A stretch of DNA of 64,000 nt, taken from NCBI RefSeq assembly GCF_000499845.2, contig NC_023754.2, positions 18,292,111 through 18,356,110 of the forward strand, written 5' to 3'. Below are positions 38,490 through 50,765 of the stretch, piece by piece; position 1 is the first letter of the stretch, and every line of letters begins with the position of its first letter. Under the pieces are notes generated by a model, which worked only from the letters and a program-made list of their open reading frames with translations, searched no databases and was not told where the DNA came from. The position numbers and the translations under genes are program-made. The stretch comes from Phaseolus vulgaris (Eukaryota > Streptophyta > Magnoliopsida > Fabales > Fabaceae).

Positions 38490-40170
38490 TGAAGAAAGAT
38501 GAAGTAAAAATTAAATATAAATAATATAGCACATTACAATATAATTTTTATTTTCAATTAATAAAAAATTATTTATCAACTAAAGAAAAAAATTTGAAAT
38601 CTAAAACAATTGGGACCCTAATGCTTCATAGTCTTGGGTGGTTGTTAGAAAATTACTTAAGCATGTTTTATTTACGTTTCTCCTATTATTGACATGTTAG
38701 AAATGGGTTAGGATAGAGTAAACTACCACAAGGAGAGAAAGTTAAAGTTTTTTACTTTTTTTCATTTGTTTTTTTTCCTTTTTTTAGAATATATATATAT
38801 ATATATAAATATATATATATAATAAAAATCTTTAATTGTGATAAACTCTTTTTGCATGCACTTTTATTATGAATTACTTAAGGAGGTTTTATTTACGTTT
38901 CATCATTGACCTGTTAAAAACGGATCAGGATAGTGTAACCTACCACAAGGAGAGAAGAAAGATAGAGTAAAAAATAAATATAAATAATATAGCACATTAC
39001 AATATAATTTTTATTTAATAATTTGAATTAATAAAAAATTATTTGTCAACTAAATAAAAAAATTTGAAATCTTACACAATTGAAACCCTAATGCTTCATC
39101 GTCTTGGGTGGTTGTTAGCAAATTACTTAAGCATGTTTTATTTACGTTTCTCCTATTATTGACATGTTAGAAATGGATTAGGATAGAGTAAACTACCAAA
39201 AGGAGAGAAAGTTAAAGTTTTTTACATATTTTCATTTGTTTTTTTTTTCCTTTTTTTAGAATATATATATATATATATTAAAAACCTTTAATTGTGATAA
39301 AATCTTTTTGCATGCACTTTTATTATGAATTACTTAAGGATGTTTTATTTACGTTTCATCATTGACCTGTTAAAAACAGATTAGGATAGTGTAACCTACC
39401 ACAAGGAGAGAAAAAAGATAGAGTAAAAAATAAATATAAATAATATAACACATTACAATATAATTTTTATTTAATAATTTACATTAATAAAATTTATTTA
39501 TCAACTAAATAAAAAAAATTGAAATCTTACACAATTGGGACCCTAATGCTTCATAGTCTTGGGTGGTGGTTAGCAAATTACTTAAGCATGTTTTATTTAC
39601 GTTTCTCCTATTATTGACATGTTAGAAATGGATTAGGATAGACTAAACTACGAAAAGGAGAGAAAGTTAAAGTTTTTTTACTTATTTTCATTTGTTTCTT
39701 TTTCCTTTTTTTAGAATATATAAATATATATATATATTAAAAATGTTTAATTGTGATAAACTCTTTTTAAATGCACTTTTATTATGAATTACTTAATGAT
39801 GTTTTATTTACGTTTCATCATTGACCTGTTAAACACCGGTTAGGATAGTGTAACCTACCCCAAGGAGAGAAGAAAAATAGAGTAAAAAATAAATATAAAT
39901 AATATAGCACTTTATAATGTAATTTTTATTTAATAATTTAAATTAATACAAAATTATTTATCATCTAAATAAAAAAACTTGAAATCTTACACAATTGGGA
40001 CCCTAAAGCTTCATAGTCTTGGGTGGTTGTAAGCAAATTACTTAAGCATGTTTTATTTACGTTTCTCCTATTATTGACATGTTAGAAATGGGTTAGGATA
40101 GAGTAAACTACCACAAGGAGAGAAAGTTAAAGTTTTTTACTTATTTTCATTTGTTTTTTTTCCTATTTTA

Positions 40171-40218
<48 letters not shown>

Positions 40219-40646
40219 TCTTTAATTGTGATAAACTCTTTTTGCATGCACTTTTATTATGAATTACTTAAGGATGTTTTATTTATGTTTAATCATTGAC
40301 CTGTTAAAAACGGATTACGATAGTGTAACCTACCACAAGGAGAGAAAAAAGATAGAGTAAAAAAAAAATATATATAATATAACACATTAAAATATAATTT
40401 TTATTTAATAATTTAAATTAATAAAAAATTATTTATCAACTAAATAAAAAAAATTGAAATCATACACAATTAGGACTCTAATGCTTCATAGTCTTGGGTG
40501 GTGGTTAGTAAATTACTTAACCATGTTTTTTTTATGTTTCTCCTATTATTGACATGTTAGAAATGGGTTAGGATAGAGTCAACTACCACAATGAAACAAA
40601 GTTAAAGCTTTTTATTTATTTTCATTTGTTTTTTTTCCTTTTTTTA

Positions 40647-40682
<36 letters not shown>

Positions 40683-42915
40683 AATCTTTAATTGTGATAA
40701 ACTCTTTTTGCATTCACTTTTATTATGAATTACTTAAAGGATGTTTTATTTACGTTTCATCATTAACCTGTTAAAAACATATTAGGATAGTGTAACCTAC
40801 CACAAAGAGAGAAGAAAGATAGAGTAAAAAATAAATATAAATAATATAACACATAACAATATAATTTTTATTTAATAATTTAAATTAATAAAAATTATTT
40901 ATCAACTAAATAAAAAAAATTGAAATCTTACACAATTGACACCCTAATGCCTCATAGTCTTGGGTGGTGGTTAACAAATTACTTAAGCATGTTTTATTTA
41001 CGTTTCTCCTATTATTGACATGTTAGAAATGGGTTAGGACAGAGTAAACTACCACAGGGAGAGAAAGTTAAAGTTTTTTACTTATTTTCATTTGTTTTTT
41101 TTTTCCTTTTTTTAGAATATATATATATATTAAAAATCTTTAATTGTGATAAACTCTTTTTGCATTCACTTTTATTATGAATTACTTAAGGCTGTTTTAT
41201 TTACGTTTCACCATTGACATGTTTAAAACATATTAGGATAATGTAACCTACCACAAGGAGAGAAGAAAGATAGAGTAAAAAATAAATATAAATAATATAG
41301 CACATAACAATATAATTTTTATTTAATAATTTAAATTAATAAAAATTATTTATCAACTAAATAAAAAAAAATTGAAATCTTACACAATTGGGACCCTAAT
41401 GCTTCAAAGTCTTGGGTGGTGGTTAACAAATTACTTAAGCATGTTTTATTTACGTTTCTCCGATTATTGACATGTTAGAAATGGGTTAGGACAGAGTAAA
41501 CTACCACAAGTAGAGAAAGTTAAAGTTTTTTACTTATTTTCATTTGTTTTTTTTTTCCTTTTTTTAGAATATATATATATATTAAAAATCTTTAATTGTG
41601 ATAAACTCTTTTTGCATTCACTTTTATTATGAATTACTTAAGGATGTTTTATTTACGTTTCATCATTGACCTGTTAAAAACAGATTAGGATAGTGTAACC
41701 TACCACAAGGAGAGAAGAAAAATAGAGTAAAAATAAATATAAATAATATAGCACATAACAATATAATTTTTATTTAATAATTTAAATAATAAAAATTATT
41801 TATCAACTAAATAAAAAAAATTGAAATCTTACACAATTGGGACCCTAATGCTTCATAGTCTTGGGTGGTGGTTAACAAATTACTTAAGCATGTTTTATTT
41901 ACGTTTCTCCTATTATTGACATGTTAGAAATGGGTTGGGACAGAGTAAACAACCACAAGGAGAGAAAGTTAAAGTTTTTTACTTATTTTCATTTGTTTTT
42001 TTTTCCTTTTTTTAGAATATATATATATATTAAAAATCTTTAATTGTGATAAAATCTTTTTGCATTCACTTTTATTATGAATTACTTAAGGTTGTTTTAT
42101 TTACGTTTCACCATTGACCTGTTAAAAACAGATTAGGATAGTGTAACTTACCACAAGGAGAGAAGAAAGATAGAGTAAAAAATAAATATAAATAATATAG
42201 CACATAACAATATAATTTTTATTTAATAATTTAAATTAATAAAAATTATTTATCAACTAAATAAAAAAAATTAAAATCTTACACAATTGGGACCCTAATG
42301 CTTCATAGTCTTGGGTGGTGGTTAACAAATTAGTTAAACATGTTTTATTTACGTTTCTCCTATTATTGACATGTTATAAATGGGTTAGGATAGAGTAAAC
42401 TACCACAAGGAGAGAAAGTTAAAGTTTTCTACTTATTTAATTTGTTTTTTTCCTTTTTTTAATATATATATGTATGTATGAAAATTCTTTAATTGTGATA
42501 AACTCTTTTTGCATGCACTTTTATTTTGAATTATTTAAGGATGTTTTATTTACGTTTCATCATTGACATGTTAAAAACAGATTAGGATAGTGTAACCTAC
42601 GACAAGGAGAGAATAAAGATAGAATAAAAATAAATATAAATAATATAGCACATTACAATGTAATTTTTATTTAATAATTAGAATTAATAAAAAATTATTT
42701 ATCAACTAAATAAAAAAATTTGAAATCTTACACAATTGGGACCCTAATGTTTCATAGTCTTGGGTGGTTGTTAGAAGATTACTTAAGCATGTTTTATTTA
42801 CGTTTCTCCTATTATTGACATGTTAGAAATGGGTTAGGATAGAGTAAACTACCACAAGGAGAGAAAGTTAAAGTTTTTTACTTATTTTCATTTGTTTTTT
42901 TTCCTTTTTTTTAGA

Positions 42916-42949
<34 letters not shown>

Positions 42950-44551
42950 TATTTAATTGTGATAAATTCTTTTTGCATGCACTTTTATTATGAATTACTT
43001 AAGGATGTTTTATTTACGTTTCATCATTGACCTGTTAAAAACGGATTAGGATAGTGTAACCTACCACAAGGAGAGAAGAAAGATAGAGTAAAAAATAAAT
43101 ATAAATAATATAGCACATTACAATATAACTTTGATTTAATATATGAAATTAATAAAAAATTATTTATCAACTAAATAAAAAAATTTGAAATCTTACACAA
43201 TTGGGACCCTAATGCTTCATAGTATTTTTTGGTGGTCAGCAAATTACTTAAGCATGTTTTATTTACTTTTCTCCTATTATTGACATGTTAGAAATGGGTT
43301 AGGATAGAGTAAACTACCACAAGGAGAGAAAGTTAATGTTTTTTACTTATTTTCATTTTTTTTCCCTCTTTTTAGAATATATATATATATATATATATTA
43401 AAAATCTTTAATTGTGATAAACTCTTTTTGCATTTACTTTTATTATGAATTACTTAAGGATGTTTTATTTACGTTTGATCATTGACCTGTTAAAAACAGA
43501 TTAGGATAGTGTAACCTACCACTAGGAGAGAAGAAAGATAGAGTAAAATATAAATATAAATAATATAGCACATTACAATATAGTTTTATTAAATAATTTA
43601 AATTAATAAAAAATTATTTATCAACTAAATAAAAAAAATTGAAATCTTACCCAATTGGGACCCTAATGCTTCATAATCTTGGGTGGTGGTTAGTAAATTA
43701 CTTAAGCATGTTTTATTTATGTTTCTCCTATTATTTACATGTTAGAAATGGATTAGGATAGAGTAAACTACCACAAGGAGAGAAAGTTAAAGATTTTTAC
43801 TTATTTTCATTTGTTTTTTTCCTTTTTTTAGAATATATGTATATATATATATATATTAAAAATCTTTAATTGTAATAAACTCTCTTTGCATGCTCTTTTA
43901 TTATGAATTATTTAAGGATGTTTTTCTTACGTTTCATCATTGACCTGTTAAAAACAGATTAGGATAGTGTAACCTACCACAAGGAGAGAAGAAAGATAGA
44001 GTAAATATAAATATAAATAATATAGCACATTACAATATAATTTTTATTTAATAATTTAAATTAATAAAAATTATTTATCACCTAAATAAAAAAAATTGAA
44101 ATATTACACAATTGAGACCCTAATGCTTCATAGTCTTGGGTGGTGGTTAGCAAATTACTTAAGCATGTTTTATTTATGTTTCTCCTATTATTGACTTGTT
44201 AGAAATGGGTTAGGATAGAGTGAACTAACACAAGGAGAGAAAGTTAAAGTTTTTTACTTATTTTCATTTGTTTTTTTTCCTTTTTTTAGAATATATATAT
44301 TAAATATCTTTATTTGTGATAAACTCTTTTTGCATGCACTTTTTTTATGAATTACTTAAGGATGTTTTATTTACGTTTCATCATTGACCTGTTAAAAACG
44401 GATTAGGATAGTGTAACCTACCACAAGGACCTGTGAAACAGATTATTCTCATTTGTTTTTTTTACTTGTTTTACAAAATATATATATATATATATATATT
44501 AAAAATCTTTAATTATGATAAACTCTTTTTACACACGTTTTTATTATGAAT
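38490..44551 (+). repeat. Tandem satellite array, ~13 units of about 455 bp
   Basis: The marker GTCTTGGGTGG recurs at about 38,631, 39,111, 39,556, 40,016, 40,491, 40,957, 41,409, 41,858, 42,308, 42,757, (mutated at 43,222), 43,676 and 44,132, giving spacings of 445-480 bp. Each unit has an (AT)n run of variable length, which accounts for much of the size difference (longest near 40,173-40,211). Within a unit two halves are alike: ACTTAAGCATGTTTTATTTA...GGAGAGAAAGTT and ACTTAAGGATGTTTTATTTA...GGAGAGAAGAAA, offset by about 221 and 249 bp, so the unit is a diverged dimer. The last unit is interrupted at 44,430 (AAGGACCTGTG) and followed by a partial unit to about 44,551. No protein is encoded. 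Confidence 0.95.
40173..40211. repeat. (AT)n microsatellite inside the satellite unit
   Basis: About 19 AT dinucleotides, the longest of the (AT)n tracts of the array; other units carry 5-16 repeats at the same position. Confidence 0.9.
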
Positions 44552-46007
44552 AGATAACTTTTGTGTAGATGATATTCAATTTGGTTGTTTAGTCTTTTTT
44601 ATCGTTTTGTGTACTTGTTTTCATTATGTCATCTACTCTAGATGTTTTTAGTCGACAACTTTTGTTGGGAGATTGGTTTATGATGGAGTGTAAAGTCTTT
44701 TCTTATTTTTTTTATTTGTTTTCGTATAAAGGTTTGATCACCCGTGAAGTAATCCATATTTATTTATTATTTCTTGTTAATTAAAGAAATCTCATCTAGA
44801 TGTTTTATATTGGATTGTCTGGTCTGCTGACAAGTCACCTGGACCATCTTGTCTCTCTTAATTTATTCTTTTATTTCATTTGTGTTAGTGTGTTGCATAT
44901 TTTGTTGCATATATATCTACACTGTCTCCTCTTTCTAATGCTAATGAAATAAGTTTTCATGTATGTTTTGACCTCTTCCTTTCCTTTTTTGTTGTGATTT
45001 CCTATCATGAAAAATTCAATAAATTTTTTCAATAGTTTCACAAGCGAGTCTGTCACGATGTCATGTTATTAAATAGATAATTAATACTTTTAATTCAATA
45101 AATTAAGAAAATTATTAATTATTAATTATTAATTATTATTATATGTTATTTTGTTCAATTATAATCTGTAAGAAAATTTTATTATATAAATATTAATAAT
45201 TTAAATTAAAATATTATTAAATATTTGTATCATTGAAACAATATGATACAAAATTGTAAGATCATATCTGGTGTTCGTTCTTATAAGTACTGTATTGGAG
45301 TTTTTAACTAAGTCTAAATGTGATTTGTTATCCTATTTTATTTTTAAACAACTCATATCAAATTCTAAATATTTACAAGTTTTGTTTGAAAATATAATTT
45401 TTATATACACTCGCTTTTATCTTTTTTATTTATTTACACTTCAACCTTTGAAAATTAAAAATTAATTAAATTGTTCTAAGTTTTTTTCCATTTCTCTTTT
45501 TATACACGGTTTTTGCTAAAACTTTAAAATCTCTTATTAACATCTAATTCAGTTTCAGTTTAATTTCTTATAAAACACCATTTTACGTTTTCTTTTAAGA
45601 AATGAGGTCCAAGATGCTATATATTTTTATTTAATTGTAATAATTAGCGTGATGATTACTGTTTTTGTGTTATTTTTTTCAAAGGAGTACATTAATCTTT
45701 GTGAATGTCACTAACTTTAACAGTGATGTTTTCTTCTATACAAAAAAAAAAAAAAAACTTCAGTTAGAGTTAATTAGATGCCATGAATTATAAATAAAGT
45801 ACTCATTAACAACGGAAAACATCTTTAATCAAACAAGGACATTGAATAAAAACCTAACACTTATAAAACCACTATGCAAACAACATTTATTTTGTTCAGA
45901 GACTACATATGACTTGAAGAAGAAGATCCATGAAACGGAAATCCTATGCAAAAACATTGTCTCATCCATTTATTTCATGCATAGCAGCTATCCCCATCTT
46001 CCTTGCC

Positions 46008-46964
46008 TTACGAAGACTGCGATCCACTTCCTCCATCTATAAACAAAACAAAGAAAGCAAAAGGAAATCTCAGTTGAAAAATAATGACTGTTGCAACACA
46101 AAACAATTAACACACTCTGTGTTGTTACCTTCAAATGAGGGTGGTTCATTGAACTCTGGATCAAGCGGATCAATGTTACACATAAGCAATTCCTCTTGCT
46201 CCATTTTCTGGTGCTCCCTCAGCATATTCATTCTGTTCATGTTCTTCTCATTTTCAGCTATAAAGATAGTGCCTTCATGTTAGTGAAGAAACAAATATTT
46301 TGAGCATGCACCCACATAAAAAAAATTCAAAAGAAGAAACAACTTTACCTCTCAGCAATGCCTTTTCCTGAAGATATTGCATTTCCTGGAGCAATGCCTG
46401 CTCTTCCTCCATAAGATCATACATCTGCTTTTTCTGGCTCTCTGCTATTGGTTTAAGTATGTCATGGAGATCCTTCATATGAATACATTATATGAGTTCA
46501 ATAATAGCATAGACTTTATCTGAATAACAGTAAGACTCACCACATACACCATAAGATGCTATTCAACAAAACCCAAATCTTCACATAACATCTCCTGTTA
46601 CATTCATTTTATAAAAATTAATGACACTAATCACCTGCAACATTTCAGTCCGTGCTTCCAATTTTTTGATAGTTTTCGCCATCTTTTTCTTCCTTGATTT
46701 TTTGGCAGAATGATTTGAGACAATTCTGCAAAAATAATTAAAAACATAAAATAACATGTATGTTAAGCAAACTCCCAATGTAACTATAACTACAAATTCA
46801 AATAAAATAGCCTACCTTTTGGAATTAGGATCCGATAGGTTTTGTTCCACGTTAGGAACCTTGTCATGCTTTTCTGCTTGGAATTCTTCAACCTGTTTTG
46901 AAGAAGAATCCATATCAAGATCCATCTTTTCTTTTGTGTTGCCTCCCTCTTCGATTTTCTCCAT
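46008..46964 (-). CDS. Coiled-coil protein of unknown function, 5 exons (inverted copy 1)
   Basis: Exons on the minus strand are 46,964-46,816, 46,725-46,635, 46,472-46,349, 46,257-46,129 and 46,036-46,008. All introns are GT-AG, the frame stays open and the model gives 173 aa. The protein is highly charged: an acidic/polar start (MEKIEEGGNTKEKMDLDMD), a basic patch (SAKKSRKKKMAKTIKK, residues about 57-72), then helical Lys/Glu/Gln/Met-rich stretches (ILKPIAESQKKQMYDLMEEE and LLQEMQYLQEKALL) that should form a coiled coil. No catalytic motif or membrane segment is seen. The start is set by the paralogue and the TATA box at 47,036-47,046; the ATG next to that box leads to an early stop here. 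A second acceptor in the last exon would give a different C-terminus. Exon 4 is 9 nt longer than in copy 2. Introns and splice sites are conserved between copies, which argues for a real gene. Confidence 0.7.
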
Positions 46965-47035
46965 CAAGAAATGGATTGATTGCTCAGGAAAGAAAAGGGA
47001 AGAGGCAATTTGGTGAATTGAGGTTTCTGTAGCAT

Positions 47036-47046
47036 CCTTTATATAG
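47036..47046 (-). promoter_or_regulatory. TATA box of coiled-coil gene copy 1
   Basis: CTATATAAAGG on the minus strand, 72-82 bp upstream of the chosen ATG and identical in copy 2. Confidence 0.6.
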
Positions 47047-47175
47047 TGATGCTGTTCATGTGAAGTTGACCTAAAGCAGAAATTAAGGGACTGAGTTTAA
47101 CAAGACAACAAAAGTATGCGTTGGCCAAATTAGTATAGCTGCCTCATGGAGCATGCAGAGGATAAGAACACCCCT

Positions 47176-47566
47176 CACAAAAAAAAAATCACTATATTAA
47201 TTAAATTAGATACTATTGAGACTAAAAATTGATTTGTATCTAAATTTATTTTTATTATTAATAAAAATTTATAAAATAGTTTCTAAATCAGTATTTAAAT
47301 TAGTTCTCAAGGTTTTAACTACTAATATTTTAGATTCTATATAGGTTTCAATTAGTCTTTTAAAGACTAATTTAAAATCTAAAATATTAGTAGTTAAAAT
47401 TAGTTAATGGTTATATATCAATTTAAAAACTATTTTATTAATAATAGAAACTACTTTAGATACTAATAATTTTTTTAGTCTCTAAAATGATCTCTAATTT
47501 AGTCCAATAGTAACTAATTATTTTGGTTTCTAAAATTAGTTACAATTTGATGATTTTCTTGTAGTG
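47176..47566. mobile_element. Fold-back MITE-like element, present only in the left arm
   Basis: Right end TTTGATGATTTTCTTGTAGT then G at 47,566. The two halves pair around 47,335-47,400 (AATATTTTAGATT and its complement). The corresponding place in the right arm (about 55,935) has no such element, so it probably inserted after the duplication. The left end is worn. TAAGAACACC occurs on both sides (47,163 and 47,587) but is not a clear target duplication. Confidence 0.6.
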
Positions 47567-48204
47567 ACATTGAAACTACTCCTCGGTAAGAACACCTTTT
47601 ACACTAATATGTGTTGGCCGAATTATGATGAAAAATATTATTTTGGCAACTTCATAATGAAAGTGTCAGTTTATAACTGAGTTGTAACACAATGTAATTT
47701 TAAAAACTTTCCATGTGCGGTCTATACTTTAACAAAAAAAATATTTCTCTCTCTAATTGTAATCTGGTGTAGGGTTGCTAATATATCATGCCAGCAAAGA
47801 GTCAAAGGAGGTATAAATGCGTTGGCTTAGGGCCACCATGACACCTCTGATTACTTCTACACCTCATATTTATCTTGAACGTTAAACTAGAAGAAAGCTA
47901 TAACGGATGACATAAAGTTTAACATCTTTGTTAGGATAAACTCTTAATGAATGATACCATTTTAAAAGATAGAATTGAAGTCCAACACAATCTTACAAAT
48001 TTAATTATTAAGATAAAGTTTAGTTTACATTCATCTATATTATTATAATTATCTTATCTCTAGAAAACGTGACATCTCTAATATATATACTCTATACGAA
48101 TTTTTTTTAAGAAAGTATAATTTGTTGGAAATTAAATATTGAAAAAGTATGTATATAAAGTTTTTAAATTAAGATAAAGAAATATATTGAAAAATATAAT
48201 ACAA

Positions 48205-48651
48205 CACTACAAGAAAATCATTAAATAATAATTAATTTAGATAAAAAAAATAATTAATCATTATATTGATTGAGTTAAATATTATCTTATAAACTAAAAA
48301 ATTATTGGTATCTAAAGTAGTTTACATTATCAATAAAAGTTTATAAAGTAGCTTCTAAATTAATATCTAACATTAGCTCTCAACGTTATTAACTACTCAA
48401 TTTAATTAAATAAAAATTTAGAATCTAAAATAGTTAGTAGCTAAAACCTTGGTAACTAATATTATATACTAATTTAGAATTTACTTTATAATTTTTATTA
48501 ATAATAAAAACTACTCTAGATACCAACAGTTTCTTAGTTTATAAAATAATATATAACTTAGTTAATATAATGACTAATTATTTTATGTCTATACATTACT
48601 AATTATTTTATGTCTATACATTAATTTTTATTTAATATTTTTCTTGTAGTG
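48205..48651. mobile_element. MITE with CACTA-type ends and CAA target duplication (left arm)
   Basis: CACTACAAGAAAATCATTAA at the left and TTAATATTTTTCTTGTAGTG at the right, flanked by CAA at 48,202-48,204 and 48,652-48,654. No coding capacity. The same element, inverted and with TTG flanks, sits at 55,053-55,497 in the right arm, so its insertion predates the duplication. One 20-bp word (ACTAATTATTTTATGTCTAT) is tandemly repeated near 48,571-48,612. Confidence 0.85.
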
Positions 48652-48714
48652 CAAATATAAGTAGTACTTGTATATAAAGTATTATAGAGATACTTTAATA
48701 TTTTTTTTACTACC

Positions 48715-48918
48715 AAATTTAGAATATAAATAATTGGTAGCAAAAACTTTGGTTGCTAATTAAACATCAATTTAGAAACCATTTAACAATAATAGAAACT
48801 AATTTAGAAACAAAAAAAAATTTAGTCTCTAAGATGGTCTCTAATTTAGTCACTATAACAACTAATTATTTTTTGTCTCTAAAAATTGGTTTCTATTTCA
48901 TGATTTTCTTGTAGTGTT
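48715..48918. mobile_element. Truncated fold-back MITE, copy H
   Basis: Only the right part of the 22.2/24.3 kb subfamily is left: AACTTTGGTTGCTAATTAAA ... GGTTTCTATTTCATGATTTT then CTTGTAGTG. The left half is missing. Confidence 0.6.
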
Positions 48919-48984
48919 ATTTTCACATAAAAGTTTAGTGCTTGCATAAATGAATATTTTTGTATTTTCTTTCTTTTTTCTTTT

Positions 48985-49100
48985 TTTTAATAATATTTTT
49001 TTTCATGTGATGACTGATGATTGTTGTTACTTGAGGTGTCAGCTTAGCTGAGATGTCAAGTTGCATAATGATACTTAACATGAAAACTTTTTATAAAAAA
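48985..49100 (+). mobile_element. LINE 3' end with poly(A), plus strand
   Basis: ATGTGATGACTGATGATTGT ... GAGATGTCAAGTTGCATAAT, ending in TTTTTATAAAAAAAAAACAA. It is the reverse of the 3' UTR seen on the minus strand at 50,565-50,655, 58,545-58,645 and 60,815-60,925. Confidence 0.65.
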
Positions 49101-49109
49101 AAAACAAAA

Positions 49110-49450
49110 GAAAAAAGAGAACCAACAAAATGAAAGACTAGACCAAACTCATGTAAAGAAAGAACACTCTAAGCAAAACGATACATAGAAAATTTATACT
49201 TATCATGGAAAAAATCTATGTAGAGACTAAAGTACAAACAAACTCAAATTTATTAAGCAACTCTAAAAAGGTAAGCTTATCACCACAATTATTATCCTCT
49301 ATAAAAATATGAGAAATTTTAAACTCAATCTCTTTACAAAATGATAATCATTTATTCCATCTACTACGCATGAACCCAAGAATAAGATGCTTAGAAAAGA
49401 AAACAAGGCAAATCAGGATAAAATCATTTTCCAGCCACAAACATAATTTT
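49110..49450 (-). mobile_element. LINE RNase H-region fragment, minus strand
   Basis: Shares the order of words seen in the better-preserved fragment at 60.8-61.17 kb: CTAGACCAAACTCATG, then AACGATACATA, then AAAAATATGAGAAATTTTAA. Read in reverse this is the LINE C-terminal RNase H region, heavily decayed. It lies back to back with the plus-strand LINE tail at 48,985-49,100. Confidence 0.5.
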
Positions 49451-50555
49451 TAATCTTTATTTACAAATTATTTTTACTCTATTGTTTGACTAAAATATGT
49501 AAAAAATAATGTGATATCTGAACATTCTATAGATGCTAAGGGAGAAAAAATGTTTCTAAAAATAGTTAATTATTAAGAGAAAAATTAACATTATAACTTA
49601 TTTAAATAATAATAGTTAACATTTTTTCATTTTGTATATATTTCATATTTATATTTATACTAATTGTATCTTAAAATTACAATATTTTAAATATTATATA
49701 ATAAAATAGAAAAAATGCACAACATCAATGGTTTATCATATGTACTATAAACAATGTCAGGATTTAATATTTGGGAAGGTTAATTCATTAAGAAAATTCA
49801 AATTTATTTAATAATATAGATAATGTAAAAAGTACAAAAACTATTTATAATTATGTTTTGTAAAATAACTTAACAATATATATTAGAAAATATATTTACA
49901 TAAAAGACAAGCTAATTATTTTCAAGACTCTACATTACAATTGAAAGTCACTAACTTTGTATCATAAAAAATCTTTATTGATTCATAATTAAAGTTGGTA
50001 AGCACGTTTACCACTAATTGTTAAGAAAAAAATAGTTAATAATTATATTAAAAATCTATTATATGAGACTATAACATATATCATTGAGAAATTTATCAAT
50101 GAAAAAAATTACAAGTAATATTATTAATATTATAACTCTAATCTTGAAAAAAAAATCATGTAAATGATAGTTACACACATAAATACACAGACAAACAAAC
50201 ACACATACACACATGCATCCACGCGCACACACACGTTCGCATACTCACATATATGCATGCACACACGCACACACAAATGAACACATGCACACACATACAC
50301 ATATATTTTAAATGATATTTCAAAAAAACTATATAAAAAAATTAATAAAACTTTTGTTAAAAAAATATTAATGATAAAAACTGTGATGGGAAACTTCACT
50401 CTTTTAATATTGTAAAAATCACATAGTGATAGATAATTTTCTTTTTTCGCAAAAATTATACATATAACATTAAATTTAGAATATTATTTTGTTTTAAATT
50501 TTGATGGGATAATTTTTCACAAAACTAAGTCTTCTTTAATAAATATATGATTTTT
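49451..50555. other. AT-rich spacer with a (CA)-rich patch
   Basis: No gene. At about 50,170-50,310 a degenerate (CA)n/(TG)n tract (ACACACATAAATACACAGAC and similar) interrupts AT-rich DNA. The 89-codon minus-strand frame across it is Val/Cys-rich purely from the repeat. Confidence 0.6.
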
Positions 50556-50559
50556 TTTA

Positions 50560-50765
50560 AAAAGCTTTTATGTTAGACATCACTATGCAACTTGACATCT
50601 CAGGTTGACACCTCAATTAACAACAATCATCTGCCATCACATGAAAAAGTATTATTAAAAAAATACAAAAAAAATGAGGAACTAGACCAAAATCCATATG
50701 TTAACAAAAACGATACATAAATAACTATAAACCTAGTCCCTTGAGGAATGTCCAAAGAAACTTTA
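50560..50765 (-). mobile_element. LINE 3' UTR fragment, minus strand
   Basis: Reads AAAAAGCTTTTATGTTAGAC ... CATCTGCCATCACATGAAAA, then the TAGACCAAAATCCATATG word, as in the copies at 58.5, 60.8 and 51.86 kb. It breaks off at about 50,765, where CACTA-related sequence starts. Confidence 0.6.

Larger units (their letters stand above)
44130..48695 (-). repeat. Left arm of a large inverted duplication
   Basis: Read in reverse, this segment matches 55,005-58,545 from end to end. It includes the last satellite unit, the spacer at 44,550-45,800, the coiled-coil gene, its upstream region and the MITE at 48,205-48,651. Matching words in both arms include GAACACCAGATATGATCTTA (reverse of 45,257-45,276; right arm 57,679) and CCAACGCATACTTTTGTTGT (reverse of about 47,114; right arm 55,957). 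The left arm holds an extra MITE at about 47,176-47,566 that the right arm lacks. Confidence 0.88.

Noticed and set aside
38490..44551. CRISPR-like array
   Set aside because: Units are ~455 bp and similar along their whole length, with no short repeat/unique spacer pattern; this is a plant tandem satellite.
45930..46283. 117-codon plus-strand frame
   Set aside because: Runs antisense through exons and introns of the coiled-coil gene; the minus-strand exons fit splice sites and the paralogue.
50130..50399. 89-codon Val/Cys-rich frame
   Set aside because: Direct translation of a CA/TG repeat tract.
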